Made by a program: the position numbers and the translations under genes. Positions 17,343 to 26,210 of a DNA stretch of 64,000 nucleotides are shown here, piece after piece (position 1 is the first letter of the stretch; each line of letters begins with the position of its first letter). Origin of the DNA: Beijerinckiaceae bacterium (GTDB taxonomy: Bacteria > Pseudomonadota > Alphaproteobacteria > Rhizobiales > Beijerinckiaceae). Below the pieces are notes generated by a model. That model was not told the DNA's origin, made no database searches, and saw nothing but the letters and a program-made list of their open reading frames with translations. Location of the stretch: NCBI GenBank assembly GCA_947370975.1, contig CANBNG010000015.1:1-64000 (forward strand), given 5' to 3'.

Positions 17343-18932
17343 ATGAGTGTCAAAGATTCCGCCCCCGGCTCCAATACGGCCGAGTTGTCCGTCTCCGAAC
17401 TTTCGGGCGCGCTCAAGCGCACGATCGAGGATCGCTTTGGCTATGTGCGCGTGCGCGGCGAAGTTTCGGGCTATCGCGGGCCCCATTCCTCGGGCCATGT
17501 CTATTTCAGCCTGAAGGATGCCGCCGCCCGCATCGATGCGGTGATGTGGAAGGGCTCCTTCGCCCGTCTGCGGGTGCGCCCCGAAGAGGGCATGGAGGTG
17601 ATCGCCACCGGCAAGATCACCACCTTCCCCGGCAAGTCGACCTATCAGATCGTGGTCGAGACTATCGAGCCCGCAGGCGTTGGCGCCTTGATGGCGCTGC
17701 TCGACCAGCGCCGCCGGCAATTGCAGGCCGAGGGCCTGTTCGATCCCGCGCGCAAGCAGCTCATCCCCTATCTGCCGGGCGTGATCGGCGTCATCACCTC
17801 GCCGACCGGCGCCGTGATCCGCGATATTCTCCATCGCCTCGCCGACCGTTTTCCGCGCCATGTCATCGTCTGGCCGGTGCGCGTGCAGGGCGAGACGAGT
17901 GCGGCGGAAGTCGCGCGCGCCATTGACGGGTTCAATGCGCTCGTGCCGGGCGGCCCGATTGCGCGCCCCGATGTCATCATCGTGGCGCGTGGCGGCGGCT
18001 CGCTGGAAGATCTCTGGGGGTTCAATGAAGAGAGCGTTGTGCGCGCGGCAGCCGCCAGCGACATTCCGCTCATCTCCGCCGTGGGCCACGAGACTGACAC
18101 GACGCTGATTGATTTCGCCGCCGATCTGCGCGCGCCCACCCCCACGGGGGCTGCTGAAATGTGCGTGCCCGTGCAGGCCGATCTGCTGGCCCAGACGAGC
18201 GCGCTCGCCGCCCGCCATCGCGCGGCTGCACGGCGCTATCTCGAGGGGCAGCGCAGCCAATTGCGCGGTCTTCTGCGCGCCATGCCGACGGGGGATGCGC
18301 TGGTTGCCGTGCCGCGTCAGCGGCTCGATCGCGCGGGGGAGCGGCTCGGCGCGCGCGTCGAGGCGCGGTTGCGTGACCTCGATCTGCGGCTTGGCCGGGC
18401 GGCGCAGAAGCTTGCCCGCCACTCGCCCCAGGCCGAACTCGCCCGCCGGCAGGGCGCGACGCAGAATGCCGCCCGCAATCTCGCGCGCCTCGGGCCCCAG
18501 ATCAATGTGCGGCCACGCCACCGTCTGTCCGAACTTGAGGCGCGCCTTGCCCGCGCCTTTGCCGCTCGCCTCGCGCTCGAGCAGCAGGCCTGCCTCGGGC
18601 GGCGCACGCGGCTCGATCTGCTGCACACGCGGCTGCTCCGCGCGAGCGCCCAGCAGATCACGCGCCGCACGGAGCGACTCTCCGGCACGAGCAAGCTTCT
18701 GGCCTCACTTGGCTACCACAATGTGCTGGCGCGCGGCTTCGCGCTGGTGCGCGATGAGGCTGGCCATCCCGTGCGGCTGGCGGCTGGCGTTGCGGCGGGC
18801 GCGCGGCTTGAGCTCGAATTTGCTGATTCGCGCCTGGCCGCCGTTGCTCTGGGCGATGGCCCCGCCAGAAAGCCCGCGGAACGGCCCCCGGCCAGGAAGC
18901 CGACGCCAGCCGGGCAGGGCGACCTGTTCTGA
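17343..18932 (+). CDS. xseA: Exodeoxyribonuclease VII large subunit
   Basis: 529 residues. An N-terminal OB fold binds single-stranded DNA (VRGEVSGYRGPHSSGHVYFSLKD region), followed by the catalytic domain with the family signature GHETDTTLIDFAADLRAPTPT split across residues about 240-260, and a long helical C-terminal segment. It degrades single-stranded DNA together with XseB; no xseB is in this window. The C-terminal GQGDLF motif is typical of alphaproteobacterial members. Confidence 0.95.
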   Translation: MSVKDSAPGSNTAELSVSELSGALKRTIEDRFGYVRVRGEVSGYRGPHSSGHVYFSLKDAAARIDAVMWKGSFARLRVRPEEGMEVIATGKITTFPGKSTYQIVVETIEPAGVGALMALLDQRRRQLQAEGLFDPARKQLIPYLPGVIGVITSPTGAVIRDILHRLADRFPRHVIVWPVRVQGETSAAEVARAIDGFNALVPGGPIARPDVIIVARGGGSLEDLWGFNEESVVRAAAASDIPLISAVGHETDTTLIDFAADLRAPTPTGAAEMCVPVQADLLAQTSALAARHRAAARRYLEGQRSQLRGLLRAMPTGDALVAVPRQRLDRAGERLGARVEARLRDLDLRLGRAAQKLARHSPQAELARRQGATQNAARNLARLGPQINVRPRHRLSELEARLARAFAARLALEQQACLGRRTRLDLLHTRLLRASAQQITRRTERLSGTSKLLASLGYHNVLARGFALVRDEAGHPVRLAAGVAAGARLELEFADSRLAAVALGDGPARKPAERPPARKPTPAGQGDLF

Positions 18933-19017
18933 CGATAATGACCTTCGCCTTTGTTCCAGATCGAAGCGCGCGCAAAAAAAATATAAGACGTTAGCGCCGG
19001 GGAGGAGCTGGAGTGCC

Positions 19018-19764
19018 ATGCGTATAGGCTTTTTGTCGGACATTCATGCCAATCGCGAGGCGCTCGATGCCTGCCTCAAGCACGTGGCGCGCCACGGGAT
19101 CGATCGGCTTGTCATCCTTGGCGATCTCGTCGGCTATGGCGCAGACCCGGTTTATGTCGTCGATCGCATCGCGGAATTGCGCGAGACGCAGGATGCGATC
19201 GTGCTGCTTGGGAACCACGATGCTGCAGCCATAGATTGCGTGACCACCGGCATGAATCAATATGCGCGCGACGCCATTCTGTGGACGCATGACGAGCTCG
19301 ATGCGGCGCAGATCGAGTTCCTGCGCGGCCTCAAGCCCTCCTTCGAGGAGGAGGACAGGCTTTATGTCCATTCTGATGCGACCGCACCCGGCGACTGGCG
19401 CTACATCACGGATGCCGCCGAGGCCGAGCGCAGCATGCGCGCGACGTCCAAGCGCCTGACCTTCTGCGGCCATGTGCATCGCCCGCAGCTCTACCATATG
19501 ACGGCAACCAAACCCGCCATTGCCTTCAAGCCGCAAACCGGCCAGCCCATTCCCCTCATCGGCAATCGCAAATGGCTGGCGGTGCAGGGTGCTGTCGGCC
19601 AGCCGCGCGATGAAAATCCCGCTGCCAGCTGGGGACTTTTCGATACCGACAAGAGCGAGTTTACTTACCTGCGCACCTCGTATGACATTGAAAGTGCGGC
19701 GGGCAAGATCCATGCAGCACATCTGCCGCAGATCCTTGCCGCGCGTCTCTACATAGGGCGATAG
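19018..19764 (+). CDS. Calcineurin-like metallophosphoesterase
   Basis: 248 residues. All metal-binding motifs are seen in order: SDIHAN, GDLVGYG, GNHDA, a later HSD, and GHVH. Such two-metal phosphoesterases hydrolyse phosphoproteins, nucleotides or Ap4A; members next to a Ser/Thr kinase often act on proteins. The start is ATG 19018 with GGAGGAG upstream; a longer open frame overlapping xseA is rejected. Only three bases separate it from the kinase gene, so a matched kinase/phosphatase pair is inferred. Confidence 0.9.
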   Translation: MRIGFLSDIHANREALDACLKHVARHGIDRLVILGDLVGYGADPVYVVDRIAELRETQDAIVLLGNHDAAAIDCVTTGMNQYARDAILWTHDELDAAQIEFLRGLKPSFEEEDRLYVHSDATAPGDWRYITDAAEAERSMRATSKRLTFCGHVHRPQLYHMTATKPAIAFKPQTGQPIPLIGNRKWLAVQGAVGQPRDENPAASWGLFDTDKSEFTYLRTSYDIESAAGKIHAAHLPQILAARLYIGR

Positions 19765-19767
19765 ATC

Positions 19768-21228
19768 ATGTCGCGTCAGCAATTGCGCACTGGCGATGTT
19801 CTCGATGGGTTCACCATCGGCGAGAAGCTTCATGCAGGCGGCATGGCCTCGCTCTGGCGCGTCACCAAGCCCGGCATCGATTTTCCCATTGTCATGAAAG
19901 TGCCGACCATTCTCGATGGCGAGGATGCGACCATCATCGTCGGCTTTGAAATGGAGATGATGATCCTGCCCCGCCTGAGCGGCATCCATGTGCCGCGCAT
20001 CGTTGCAGTGAAGGATTTCGCCCAGCAGCCCTATATTGTGATGGAATATATTCAGGGCCACTCGCTGCTCAAGACGCTCGACGACGCGCCGCTGCCGCCC
20101 GACGAGGTTGCGCGCATCGGCGCAAAAGTGGCTGTGGCGCTGGTGGATCTTCACCGCCAGAATGTTCTTCATCTCGATATCAAGCCCTCGAACATCATGA
20201 TGCGCGAGAGCGGCGAGGCGGCCTTCATCGATTTCGGCCTGTCGCGGCATCTGGCTCTTCCCGATCTGCTGGAAGAGGAATTCCATGTGCCGATGGGCAC
20301 CGGCCCCTATATTTCGCCCGAGCAGGTGCTGCACAATCGCACCGATCCGCGCTCGGATATTTTTTCGCTTGGCGTCTTGCTCTATCACTTCGCAACCAAG
20401 GTTCGGCCGTGGGGTCTGCCGCGCTTCAACCGGGCGCTGCGCGCGCGGCTGTGGCGTGATCCCGTGCCGCCGCGCAAGCTCGTGCCCGAGATTCCGCCCT
20501 GGTTGCAGGAAATCCTCCTGCGCTGCCTCGAGCCCAATCCCGAGAAGCGTTATCCCACTGCGGCGCAGCTGCTGTTCGATTTGCAGCATCCAGAGGAAGT
20601 GCGCCTCACCGAGCGCGCGCACCGTATGGAGCAGTCGGGCTTTCTCACCACGCTGAAGCGCCGCTTCCGGTCCGCGGCGATGGATAATCAGCAGCCTCAG
20701 GAAGTCGGCGCCAAGCCCGCGACCTCTGCGCCCATCGTGCTGGCGGCGGTCGATCTCAGCGAGGGCATGGAAGATCTGGCGGAGGCCTTGCGCATCGAGG
20801 CCGGTCGCGTGCTCCATTTCGTGCCCGGCGCGCGGCTTGCCTGCGTCAACGTGCTCAAGCTCAATCGCATCGCGCTCAATTATCCGCTCGATGCGGAGGG
20901 GCACAACATTCACGTGTCGCGCCTTGTGGAACTCAAGCAATGGGCGCGCCCGCTCGGTCTTTCGGCGGGCGAGGTCACATTCCACGTGCTGGAGAGTCCC
21001 GACCCCGCAACCGCGCTGATCGATTTTGCCAAATCCAACAATGCCGACCAGATCCTGATTTGCGCGCGCGGCAGCTCGAACCTGCGCCGCTATCTGGGCA
21101 GCGTCTCCTCGCAGGTGGTGGCGCAAGCGCCGTGCACGGTGACGGTGGTGCGGCTGCGCTCATCCAACGACATGGCAGTCGAGGACGTGGCCGAGCAGGC
21201 TGATGAGGCCCCCGCAGCGCAGGCATGA
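19768..21228 (+). CDS. Serine/threonine protein kinase fused to a universal stress protein domain
   Basis: 486 residues. Residues 12-275 are a Hanks-type kinase: glycine loop LHAGGMASLW, lysine K44 in IVMK, catalytic HLDIKPSN (135-142), DFG (155-157), SPE (183-185) and the DIFSLG helix. The HRD arginine is Leu, making it a non-RD kinase that should not need activation-loop phosphorylation. After a basic linker, residues about 320-470 form a UspA-like Rossmann domain with LGSVSS near the end. No transmembrane segment, so cytoplasmic. The fusion class is known in Hyphomicrobiales; its substrate is not. Confidence 0.88.
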   Translation: MSRQQLRTGDVLDGFTIGEKLHAGGMASLWRVTKPGIDFPIVMKVPTILDGEDATIIVGFEMEMMILPRLSGIHVPRIVAVKDFAQQPYIVMEYIQGHSLLKTLDDAPLPPDEVARIGAKVAVALVDLHRQNVLHLDIKPSNIMMRESGEAAFIDFGLSRHLALPDLLEEEFHVPMGTGPYISPEQVLHNRTDPRSDIFSLGVLLYHFATKVRPWGLPRFNRALRARLWRDPVPPRKLVPEIPPWLQEILLRCLEPNPEKRYPTAAQLLFDLQHPEEVRLTERAHRMEQSGFLTTLKRRFRSAAMDNQQPQEVGAKPATSAPIVLAAVDLSEGMEDLAEALRIEAGRVLHFVPGARLACVNVLKLNRIALNYPLDAEGHNIHVSRLVELKQWARPLGLSAGEVTFHVLESPDPATALIDFAKSNNADQILICARGSSNLRRYLGSVSSQVVAQAPCTVTVVRLRSSNDMAVEDVAEQADEAPAAQA

Positions 21229-21307
21229 GCGGCTTTCGGGTGGCTTTTCTCGTCTTTTGGGTCTAAGCACGAATGAGATTTCACTGTCAGATCGGGCAAA
21301 GGACGCC

Positions 21308-21526
21308 ATGAACCGGTTCGAACGCCGCCCGCTTCCCGCAGGCGAGGCCCAGGTCGAATTCCTCGACGGAGATTTTCGCATCCTGCGCCCGGGTTCCTTC
21401 GTGCGCTGCGCTGTCACCGGCGAGCCCATCGCCATTGACGATTTGCGCTATTGGGATGTCGACAAGCAGGAAGCTTTTTCCTCGCCCGATGCCAAGCTGA
21501 AGCGGCTCGGCATCACGCGCGGCTGA
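21308..21526 (+). CDS. Small conserved protein, DUF2093
   Basis: 72 residues. The core EFLDGDFRILRPGSFVRC followed by AVTGEPI and LRYW matches DUF2093, a small family confined largely to alphaproteobacteria. One Cys (FVRCAVTG) but no zinc pair. The upstream open frame lacks conservation, so ATG 21308 is chosen. Its 3' end overlaps the convergent lpxK stop by 14 bases. Function unknown; its constant position beside lpxK hints at an envelope role. Confidence 0.85.
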   Translation: MNRFERRPLPAGEAQVEFLDGDFRILRPGSFVRCAVTGEPIAIDDLRYWDVDKQEAFSSPDAKLKRLGITRG

Positions 21527-22511
21527 GCAGCCGCGCAAGCAGCGCCGCGACGTCGTCTGGCGCATCGAAAATCAACTCGACCGGCAAGACCGACAGGCCC
21601 GGCAGCGCGCCGGGCGCGATGCGGGCTGCGTCCTTCTCCGTCGTCACCAGCAGCTCTGCGCCCTGCGCCTTTGCCTGCGCGCCAAGCGCTGCGAGATCAC
21701 CGTCCCCATAAGGATGATGATCGGCAAAGCTGTGTGTGCCCACAAGCTGCGCCTTGCAGGCGCGCAGCGTTGCGTAGAATTTTTCCGGCCGTCCGATACC
21801 CGCAAAGGCAAACACCCTCTTGCCGAGAAGCCTTGCAACATCGCTTTGTGACGGCGCGAGTTGCGCGCCAAGGACAAGGCGCCCTGCTGCGCGCGCCGCG
21901 CTCGCCACAGCTGCGCCAGCCTCGCCCCCGCCAATGACAAGCACAGCATCGGCAGCACGCCATTGCACGGCCATGGGTGCGCGCAAGGGGCCGGAGGGAA
22001 TGCAAAGGCCATTGCCAATGCCCGTTGCGCCATCGACAGCAGCGATCACGAGATCTTTCGCAAGCGCAGGATTTTGCAAGCCGTCGTCCATCACGATCAC
22101 GCTCGCGCCGTGCCGCACGGCGGCCTGTGCTCCTGCGATGCGATCTGTGCAGATGAAAGCGGGTGCGACGCGGGCCAGCAGAAGCGGCTCATCGCCGACA
22201 TCGGCCGCCAGATGCAGCGTGGGATCGACGTGGAGCGGGGCGGGCCCGGAGAGCGCGCCGCCAAAACCGCGCGAGAGAAAGGCTGGGCTTTCGCCGCGCG
22301 CGCGCAGCATTTTGGCAAGCGCAATGGCGGTTGGCGTTTTGCCCGCGCCCCCGGCCACGAAATTGCCGATGCAAAGCACGGGGACATCCGCGCGCACGCC
22401 CGCGCGCGCCATGCGCTGGCTTGCAATCGCGCCATAAAGCGTTGCAAGCGGCATCAGCAGACGTGCCTGCAAACCGGGCCTTTCCCGCCACCAGAAGGCG
22501 GGCGCGCGCAT
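21513..22511 (-). CDS. lpxK: Tetraacyldisaccharide 4'-kinase
   Basis: Phosphorylates the 4' position of the lipid A precursor at the inner membrane. 332 residues, with an N-terminal hydrophobic helix, the Walker A motif in NFVAGGAGKTPT, and MDDGLQN and TTEKDAAR, both family hallmarks. Its ATG overlaps the waaA stop (TGATG), so the two are translationally coupled. Last gene of the cysQ-like/DUF4170/waaA/lpxK row. Confidence 0.95.
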   Translation of the reverse strand: MRAPAFWWRERPGLQARLLMPLATLYGAIASQRMARAGVRADVPVLCIGNFVAGGAGKTPTAIALAKMLRARGESPAFLSRGFGGALSGPAPLHVDPTLHLAADVGDEPLLLARVAPAFICTDRIAGAQAAVRHGASVIVMDDGLQNPALAKDLVIAAVDGATGIGNGLCIPSGPLRAPMAVQWRAADAVLVIGGGEAGAAVASAARAAGRLVLGAQLAPSQSDVARLLGKRVFAFAGIGRPEKFYATLRACKAQLVGTHSFADHHPYGDGDLAALGAQAKAQGAELLVTTEKDAARIAPGALPGLSVLPVELIFDAPDDVAALLARLLSRA

Positions 22512-23800
22512 CAGCGGCGCTCCATGCGCATTTGCAGAAAATAGGGCTCGAGCGCCTGCAGGATATTGGCCGAAGCGCCGCCCAGTTTTTCCACCGCCTC
22601 GACAGCTGCGCGCGCCGTGCGGCGCAGATGCGCGGGATCGGCAAAGAGCATTGCCAGCGTGCGCGCCAGCGTATCGGCATCGCCAACCTCGATGGCCCCA
22701 TGGGCATCATCGAGGGTTGCATAGACTTCGGTGAAATTGGCGACATTGGGCCCGTGCAGGATCGCGCTGCCGAGCTTGGCAGGTTCGATCGGGTTTTGCC
22801 CGCCAGCCGCCACCAGCGACTTGCCGACATAGACAATGCCGGTGACGCGATAGAACAGGCCAAGCTCGCCCATCGTGTCGGCAATATAGAAACCGAGGTC
22901 GCGCGAGGGCTGATGTCCGCGCGAGCGCAGGCCCGCCACTACGCCATTGGCGCTCGCCATGGCGGCAATATCTGCGCCGCGCGGCGCATGGCGCGGCACG
23001 ACAATGGTGAGAAGCGAGGGAAAGCGCGTGAGCAAGGCGCGATGCACGGCGAGCGCGATTTCCTCTTCCCCCCCATGGGTAGAAGCCGCGACCCAGACGG
23101 GGCGCGGGCCGATGCGTGCGGTCAGATCCGCAAGGCGTGCGGAATCGACCGGGGGCGCTGGAACATCATATTTCAGATTGCCGACAACCTGCACGCGCGG
23201 CGCGCCCAGCATCATCAGCCGCGCGGCATCGTCGCGCGTCTGGGCCAGGCACAGATCGATGCGGCCAAGCAGGGCCGAGATGAAACCCGGCAGTTTCTGC
23301 CAGCGCCGGAACGAGCGTTCCGAGAGCCGCGCATTGACGAGCACCAGGGGAATTGCGCGGTTCGTGACCTCGGTGACGAGGTTGGGCCAGAGTTCGGATT
23401 CCGCCAGCATGACGAGATCGGGCCGCCAGTGATCGACGAAGCGGCGCATGTAAAGAGGCACGTCGAGCGGCACATATTGGTGCATCGCCCCGCCGGGCAG
23501 GCGTTGGGCCAGCACATGGGCCGAACTGACCGTGCCGGTGGTGAGCAGCACGTGAAAGCCGCGCGCGCGCAATTGATCGACGAGGGGCAGCAGCGCCAGG
23601 CCTTCGCCCACGCTCGCGCCATGGAGCCAGGCGAGCGGGCCGTGCGGCCGCGCGAGCCCGGCAATGCCGAGGCGCTCGCGCATCCGGCGCGGGTCTTCCT
23701 TGCCGCGCCGCAGCCGCCAGCCGAGAAAGGTGGGGCCAAGCGGCGCGAGCAGCGACGTCAGAACGCGGTAGGTCGCGAGCAAGGGCGTCGGCTTCATCAT
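22511..23800 (-). CDS. waaA: 3-deoxy-D-manno-octulosonic acid transferase
   Basis: Adds Kdo residues from CMP-Kdo to lipid IVA on the cytoplasmic face of the inner membrane. 429 residues: an N-terminal membrane anchor, then a GT-B fold with HGASVGE (catalytic Glu), ESELWPN, NLKYD and GGQNPIEPA. These four blocks are diagnostic. Whether it adds one or two Kdo units cannot be read from sequence. Start has two adjacent ATGs; the first is used. Confidence 0.95.
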   Translation of the reverse strand: MMKPTPLLATYRVLTSLLAPLGPTFLGWRLRRGKEDPRRMRERLGIAGLARPHGPLAWLHGASVGEGLALLPLVDQLRARGFHVLLTTGTVSSAHVLAQRLPGGAMHQYVPLDVPLYMRRFVDHWRPDLVMLAESELWPNLVTEVTNRAIPLVLVNARLSERSFRRWQKLPGFISALLGRIDLCLAQTRDDAARLMMLGAPRVQVVGNLKYDVPAPPVDSARLADLTARIGPRPVWVAASTHGGEEEIALAVHRALLTRFPSLLTIVVPRHAPRGADIAAMASANGVVAGLRSRGHQPSRDLGFYIADTMGELGLFYRVTGIVYVGKSLVAAGGQNPIEPAKLGSAILHGPNVANFTEVYATLDDAHGAIEVGDADTLARTLAMLFADPAHLRRTARAAVEAVEKLGGASANILQALEPYFLQMRMERR

Positions 23801-23842
23801 CGACCCATCATCTTGCGGGCGTGGGTCAGCGTCACAGCCTGC

Positions 23843-24076
23843 TCAGGCCGGATCGAGGAAGCGGTGAAGATGCACGATGAAATAGCGCATGTGGGCATTG
23901 TCCACGGTCATTTGCGCCTTGGACTTCCAGGCCGTATGCGCGGTCGCATAGTTCGGGAACACGCCGACAATGTCGATCTTGGAAGGATCGCGGAATTCAT
24001 GGCCCTCGAGGCTTTCGAGTTCGCCGCCGAAAACAAGGTGCAGGAGCTGTTTGGAATCGTTTGATGCGTCAGTCAT
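23843..24076 (-). CDS. Small conserved protein, DUF4170
   Basis: 77 residues. The sequence LLHLVFGGEL, a VGVFPNYATA block and the ending MRYFIVHLHRFLDP mark DUF4170, found between a CysQ-like phosphatase and waaA in many Hyphomicrobiales. No signal peptide or membrane segment. Start at ATG 24076; a GTG four codons upstream is possible. Context suggests a role in Kdo/lipid A synthesis or its control, but there is no direct evidence. Confidence 0.85.
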   Translation of the reverse strand: MTDASNDSKQLLHLVFGGELESLEGHEFRDPSKIDIVGVFPNYATAHTAWKSKAQMTVDNAHMRYFIVHLHRFLDPA

Positions 24077-24127
24077 TGTCAGGTCCACTTGCTCAGGGCC
24101 TCTGGCGAGCCCGTGTCGATTTCGCTG

Positions 24128-24931
24128 TCAGGACATGTCCCGCATTTTTGCGGTGATCTCGTCCCGGAAGCCCAAAGGTGCGGCGGCCAAAATGCCGTGC
24201 CGCGGTGAAACTTGGTTGTAAACGGGTCTTTGACCGCGCCGGTCGGCAAGGAACCCCCCGGCTTCATGCACAATCAGATCGGCCGCCGCTATATCCCAAT
24301 CATGCGCATTGGTCGAGGCAAAGCCAGCCTCGATCTCGCCGCAGGCGACCAGCGCGATGCGATAGGCAAGGGAAGGAACCTTGGCCTGCGCCACAAATTC
24401 AACGCCCAGACCCTCGAGCCGGTTGAGCATGGGCTCTGGCCCGGCGACCCGCCCGCCGGTCAGCGAGGGCGCATCCGAAACCCGCACGCGTGTGCCGCCA
24501 AGGCGCGCGCCATCGCCGGCAAGCGCCGTGAAGGTGCGCCCGAGGGCCGGCAGATGCAGGACGCCCAGCACCGGCACACCATGCTCGACCAGCGCAATCG
24601 AGATCGCCCAGCGCGGATCGCCCACCATGAAGGCGCGTGTGCCATCGATCGGGTCGACGATGAAGACGCGGGCCTTGTCGAGACGGTCGGGCGTATCGGC
24701 GGTTTCTTCCGAGAGCCAGCCGGCAGACGGGTCAATCGCGCTCAAACGCTCAAAGAGCAGCCGGTCAACCGCATGGTCGGCATCGGTCACGGGCGAGCCG
24801 CCGTCCTTGGATTGCACGCCGGCGGTGGTGCGTTGTCCGTGCCGGAAGGCCGCCATCGCCGTCTCGCCCGCACGCTCCGCCGCGGCGAGAATCGCGGGCA
24901 GCAGATCGGCTGGGGCAGGGCGCAGGCGCAA
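24128..24931 (-). CDS. cysQ: Inositol monophosphatase-family phosphatase, CysQ-like
   Basis: 267 residues. Metal-binding motifs are WLSEE, DPIDGTRAF and WDIAAADLIVHEAGG, all intact, so it should be an active Mg-dependent, lithium-sensitive phosphatase. Members in this locus are annotated as 3'(2'),5'-bisphosphate nucleotidase, which clears PAP from sulfate assimilation. The start is a TTG (24931-24929) because no ATG or GTG occurs between the preceding in-frame stop and residue 27; an AAAGG lies eight bases upstream. Substrate assignment is by family only. Confidence 0.85.
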   Translation of the reverse strand: MRLRPAPADLLPAILAAAERAGETAMAAFRHGQRTTAGVQSKDGGSPVTDADHAVDRLLFERLSAIDPSAGWLSEETADTPDRLDKARVFIVDPIDGTRAFMVGDPRWAISIALVEHGVPVLGVLHLPALGRTFTALAGDGARLGGTRVRVSDAPSLTGGRVAGPEPMLNRLEGLGVEFVAQAKVPSLAYRIALVACGEIEAGFASTNAHDWDIAAADLIVHEAGGFLADRRGQRPVYNQVSPRHGILAAAPLGFRDEITAKMRDMS

Positions 24932-25309
24932 GGCACGGCCTTTGATGAACGGGTCGCAAGACCAAAAACGGAGCCTTCACGTGTAAAGCCCGCTCCGTGA
25001 TGGTGCAAGCAAATGAGGTTTTCATCGTGGTGAAATTTTGCGCCCCCGCGCTGAAATCCGTGCAGGCAGGCCAGCGTCCAAAGCAGTGGCGCATGGGCGG
25101 AAAGTCGTTGTCCAATAGAGGGCTACAATAGAACTGGAATAATGAAAGAAGATAGCGATTGACCGTTCTGTGCCGCCCCCGTTACTTGGCGAGAAGACAG
25201 CCCCGCGCAAGCCAGCAAAAGAATGCGGCAGACAGGGGCTCACCGTTGAGCTTAAGTGCAAGACATTGATTCATATTGAATTTATGCCGTTACGTAAGGA
25301 ATTGATCCG
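24932..25309. other. Intergenic region between divergent cysQ-like and outer-membrane genes
   Basis: 378 bases, less GC-rich than its surroundings. It must hold both divergent promoters. Toward the plus-strand gene I see AAGGA as ribosome site just before the ATG and TTGAGC at 25246-25251 as a weak -35 candidate without a good -10. A possible 79-codon reading on the minus strand has no recognisable features and is not called. No repeat-family copy is present. Confidence 0.6.
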
Positions 25310-26206
25310 ATGAAGCTCGCGCCGTCCCTTTTCGCAGCTGCGCTTTTGACCGCCAGCATTGCCCAGGCCGCCGATCTCAAGTCCGGCAAGGCGTCAGAAC
25401 CTGCCGCGCCTGAAATCACGCAGGTGCCGGGCGAGGATATTTTCGGCTTTACCTCGGGTACCGATGTCGGCAGCCCCGGCGACAAGGGCGTGGCGCTTGA
25501 AAACGACGGCGCCTTCGGCTCGCGCGCGGGCCGCTATCGCGTGCTCACGCAGAAGCTTGAGTTGTCGCGCACCTTTGCTGAAAACTGGTCTTACGCAGCC
25601 TCGGCCTTCGGCGCGTGGACGAGCGTCAAGAATGATGATTTTTCGCGCACGGCCTATGGCTTCGATGGCCTGTCGATGGAAATGCGCCATCGCGTGATCG
25701 AGCGCAGCGCGACCAATCCCTTCGCACTGACGCTCGCGCTCGAGCCGCGTTGGGGCCGTATCGATACCGGCACCGGCCTGCGGTCGGACTCCTATTCCGC
25801 CGAAGCCAAACTGCAGATCGATGCGCCGATCAACGACCGCCTCTTCTGGGCCATGAACTTGAATTTCGGTTCGGCCCGTTCGCGCGATGCCATCGAGCGC
25901 ACCTGGTCGTCCGATTCAGAGTCCTCTGTTTCGAGCGCGCTCGCTTATGCGGTCGTGGAGGACAAGGTGTTTATTGGCGCGGAAGCGCGCTGGCAGCAGG
26001 CCTATGCCAAGGCGTTCTTCGGCGCGCTGAACGGTCAGGCTCTGTATTTTGGCCCGACCATGGCGGTGAAGGCTGCGCCCAATGTGACGATCAACCTGGT
26101 CATGCTGCCCCAGATCGCGGGCAAGGCGCGCGGTGTTGGCGGTCCGCTCGATCTCGACAATTTCGAGCGCGCCAATTTCCGCGCCAAGATCGTCGTCGGC
26201 TTTTAA
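25310..26206 (+). CDS. Secreted outer-membrane beta-barrel-type protein, unknown function
   Basis: 298 residues. A textbook signal peptide ends at SIAQA-AD (residue 20). The mature part alternates hydrophobic and polar residues in strand-like blocks, has many aromatic girdle positions (Tyr, Trp, Phe), no Cys, and ends in Phe (VVGF), the C-terminal BAM recognition signal. These features fit a small outer-membrane barrel of perhaps 10-12 strands. I do not recognise a named family. Possible roles are passive pore or adhesion; neither is shown. Confidence 0.75.
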   Translation: MKLAPSLFAAALLTASIAQAADLKSGKASEPAAPEITQVPGEDIFGFTSGTDVGSPGDKGVALENDGAFGSRAGRYRVLTQKLELSRTFAENWSYAASAFGAWTSVKNDDFSRTAYGFDGLSMEMRHRVIERSATNPFALTLALEPRWGRIDTGTGLRSDSYSAEAKLQIDAPINDRLFWAMNLNFGSARSRDAIERTWSSDSESSVSSALAYAVVEDKVFIGAEARWQQAYAKAFFGALNGQALYFGPTMAVKAAPNVTINLVMLPQIAGKARGVGGPLDLDNFERANFRAKIVVGF

Positions 26207-26210
26207 AAGC

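Noticed and set aside
18991..21126. 711-codon minus-strand open frame opposite the phosphoesterase and kinase genes
   Set aside because: Spans two well-supported plus-strand genes and their junction; His/Arg-rich with no domain.
22163..24064. 633-codon plus-strand open frame opposite lpxK, waaA and DUF4170
   Set aside because: Antisense artefact of high GC; crosses three real genes and shows no recognisable protein features.
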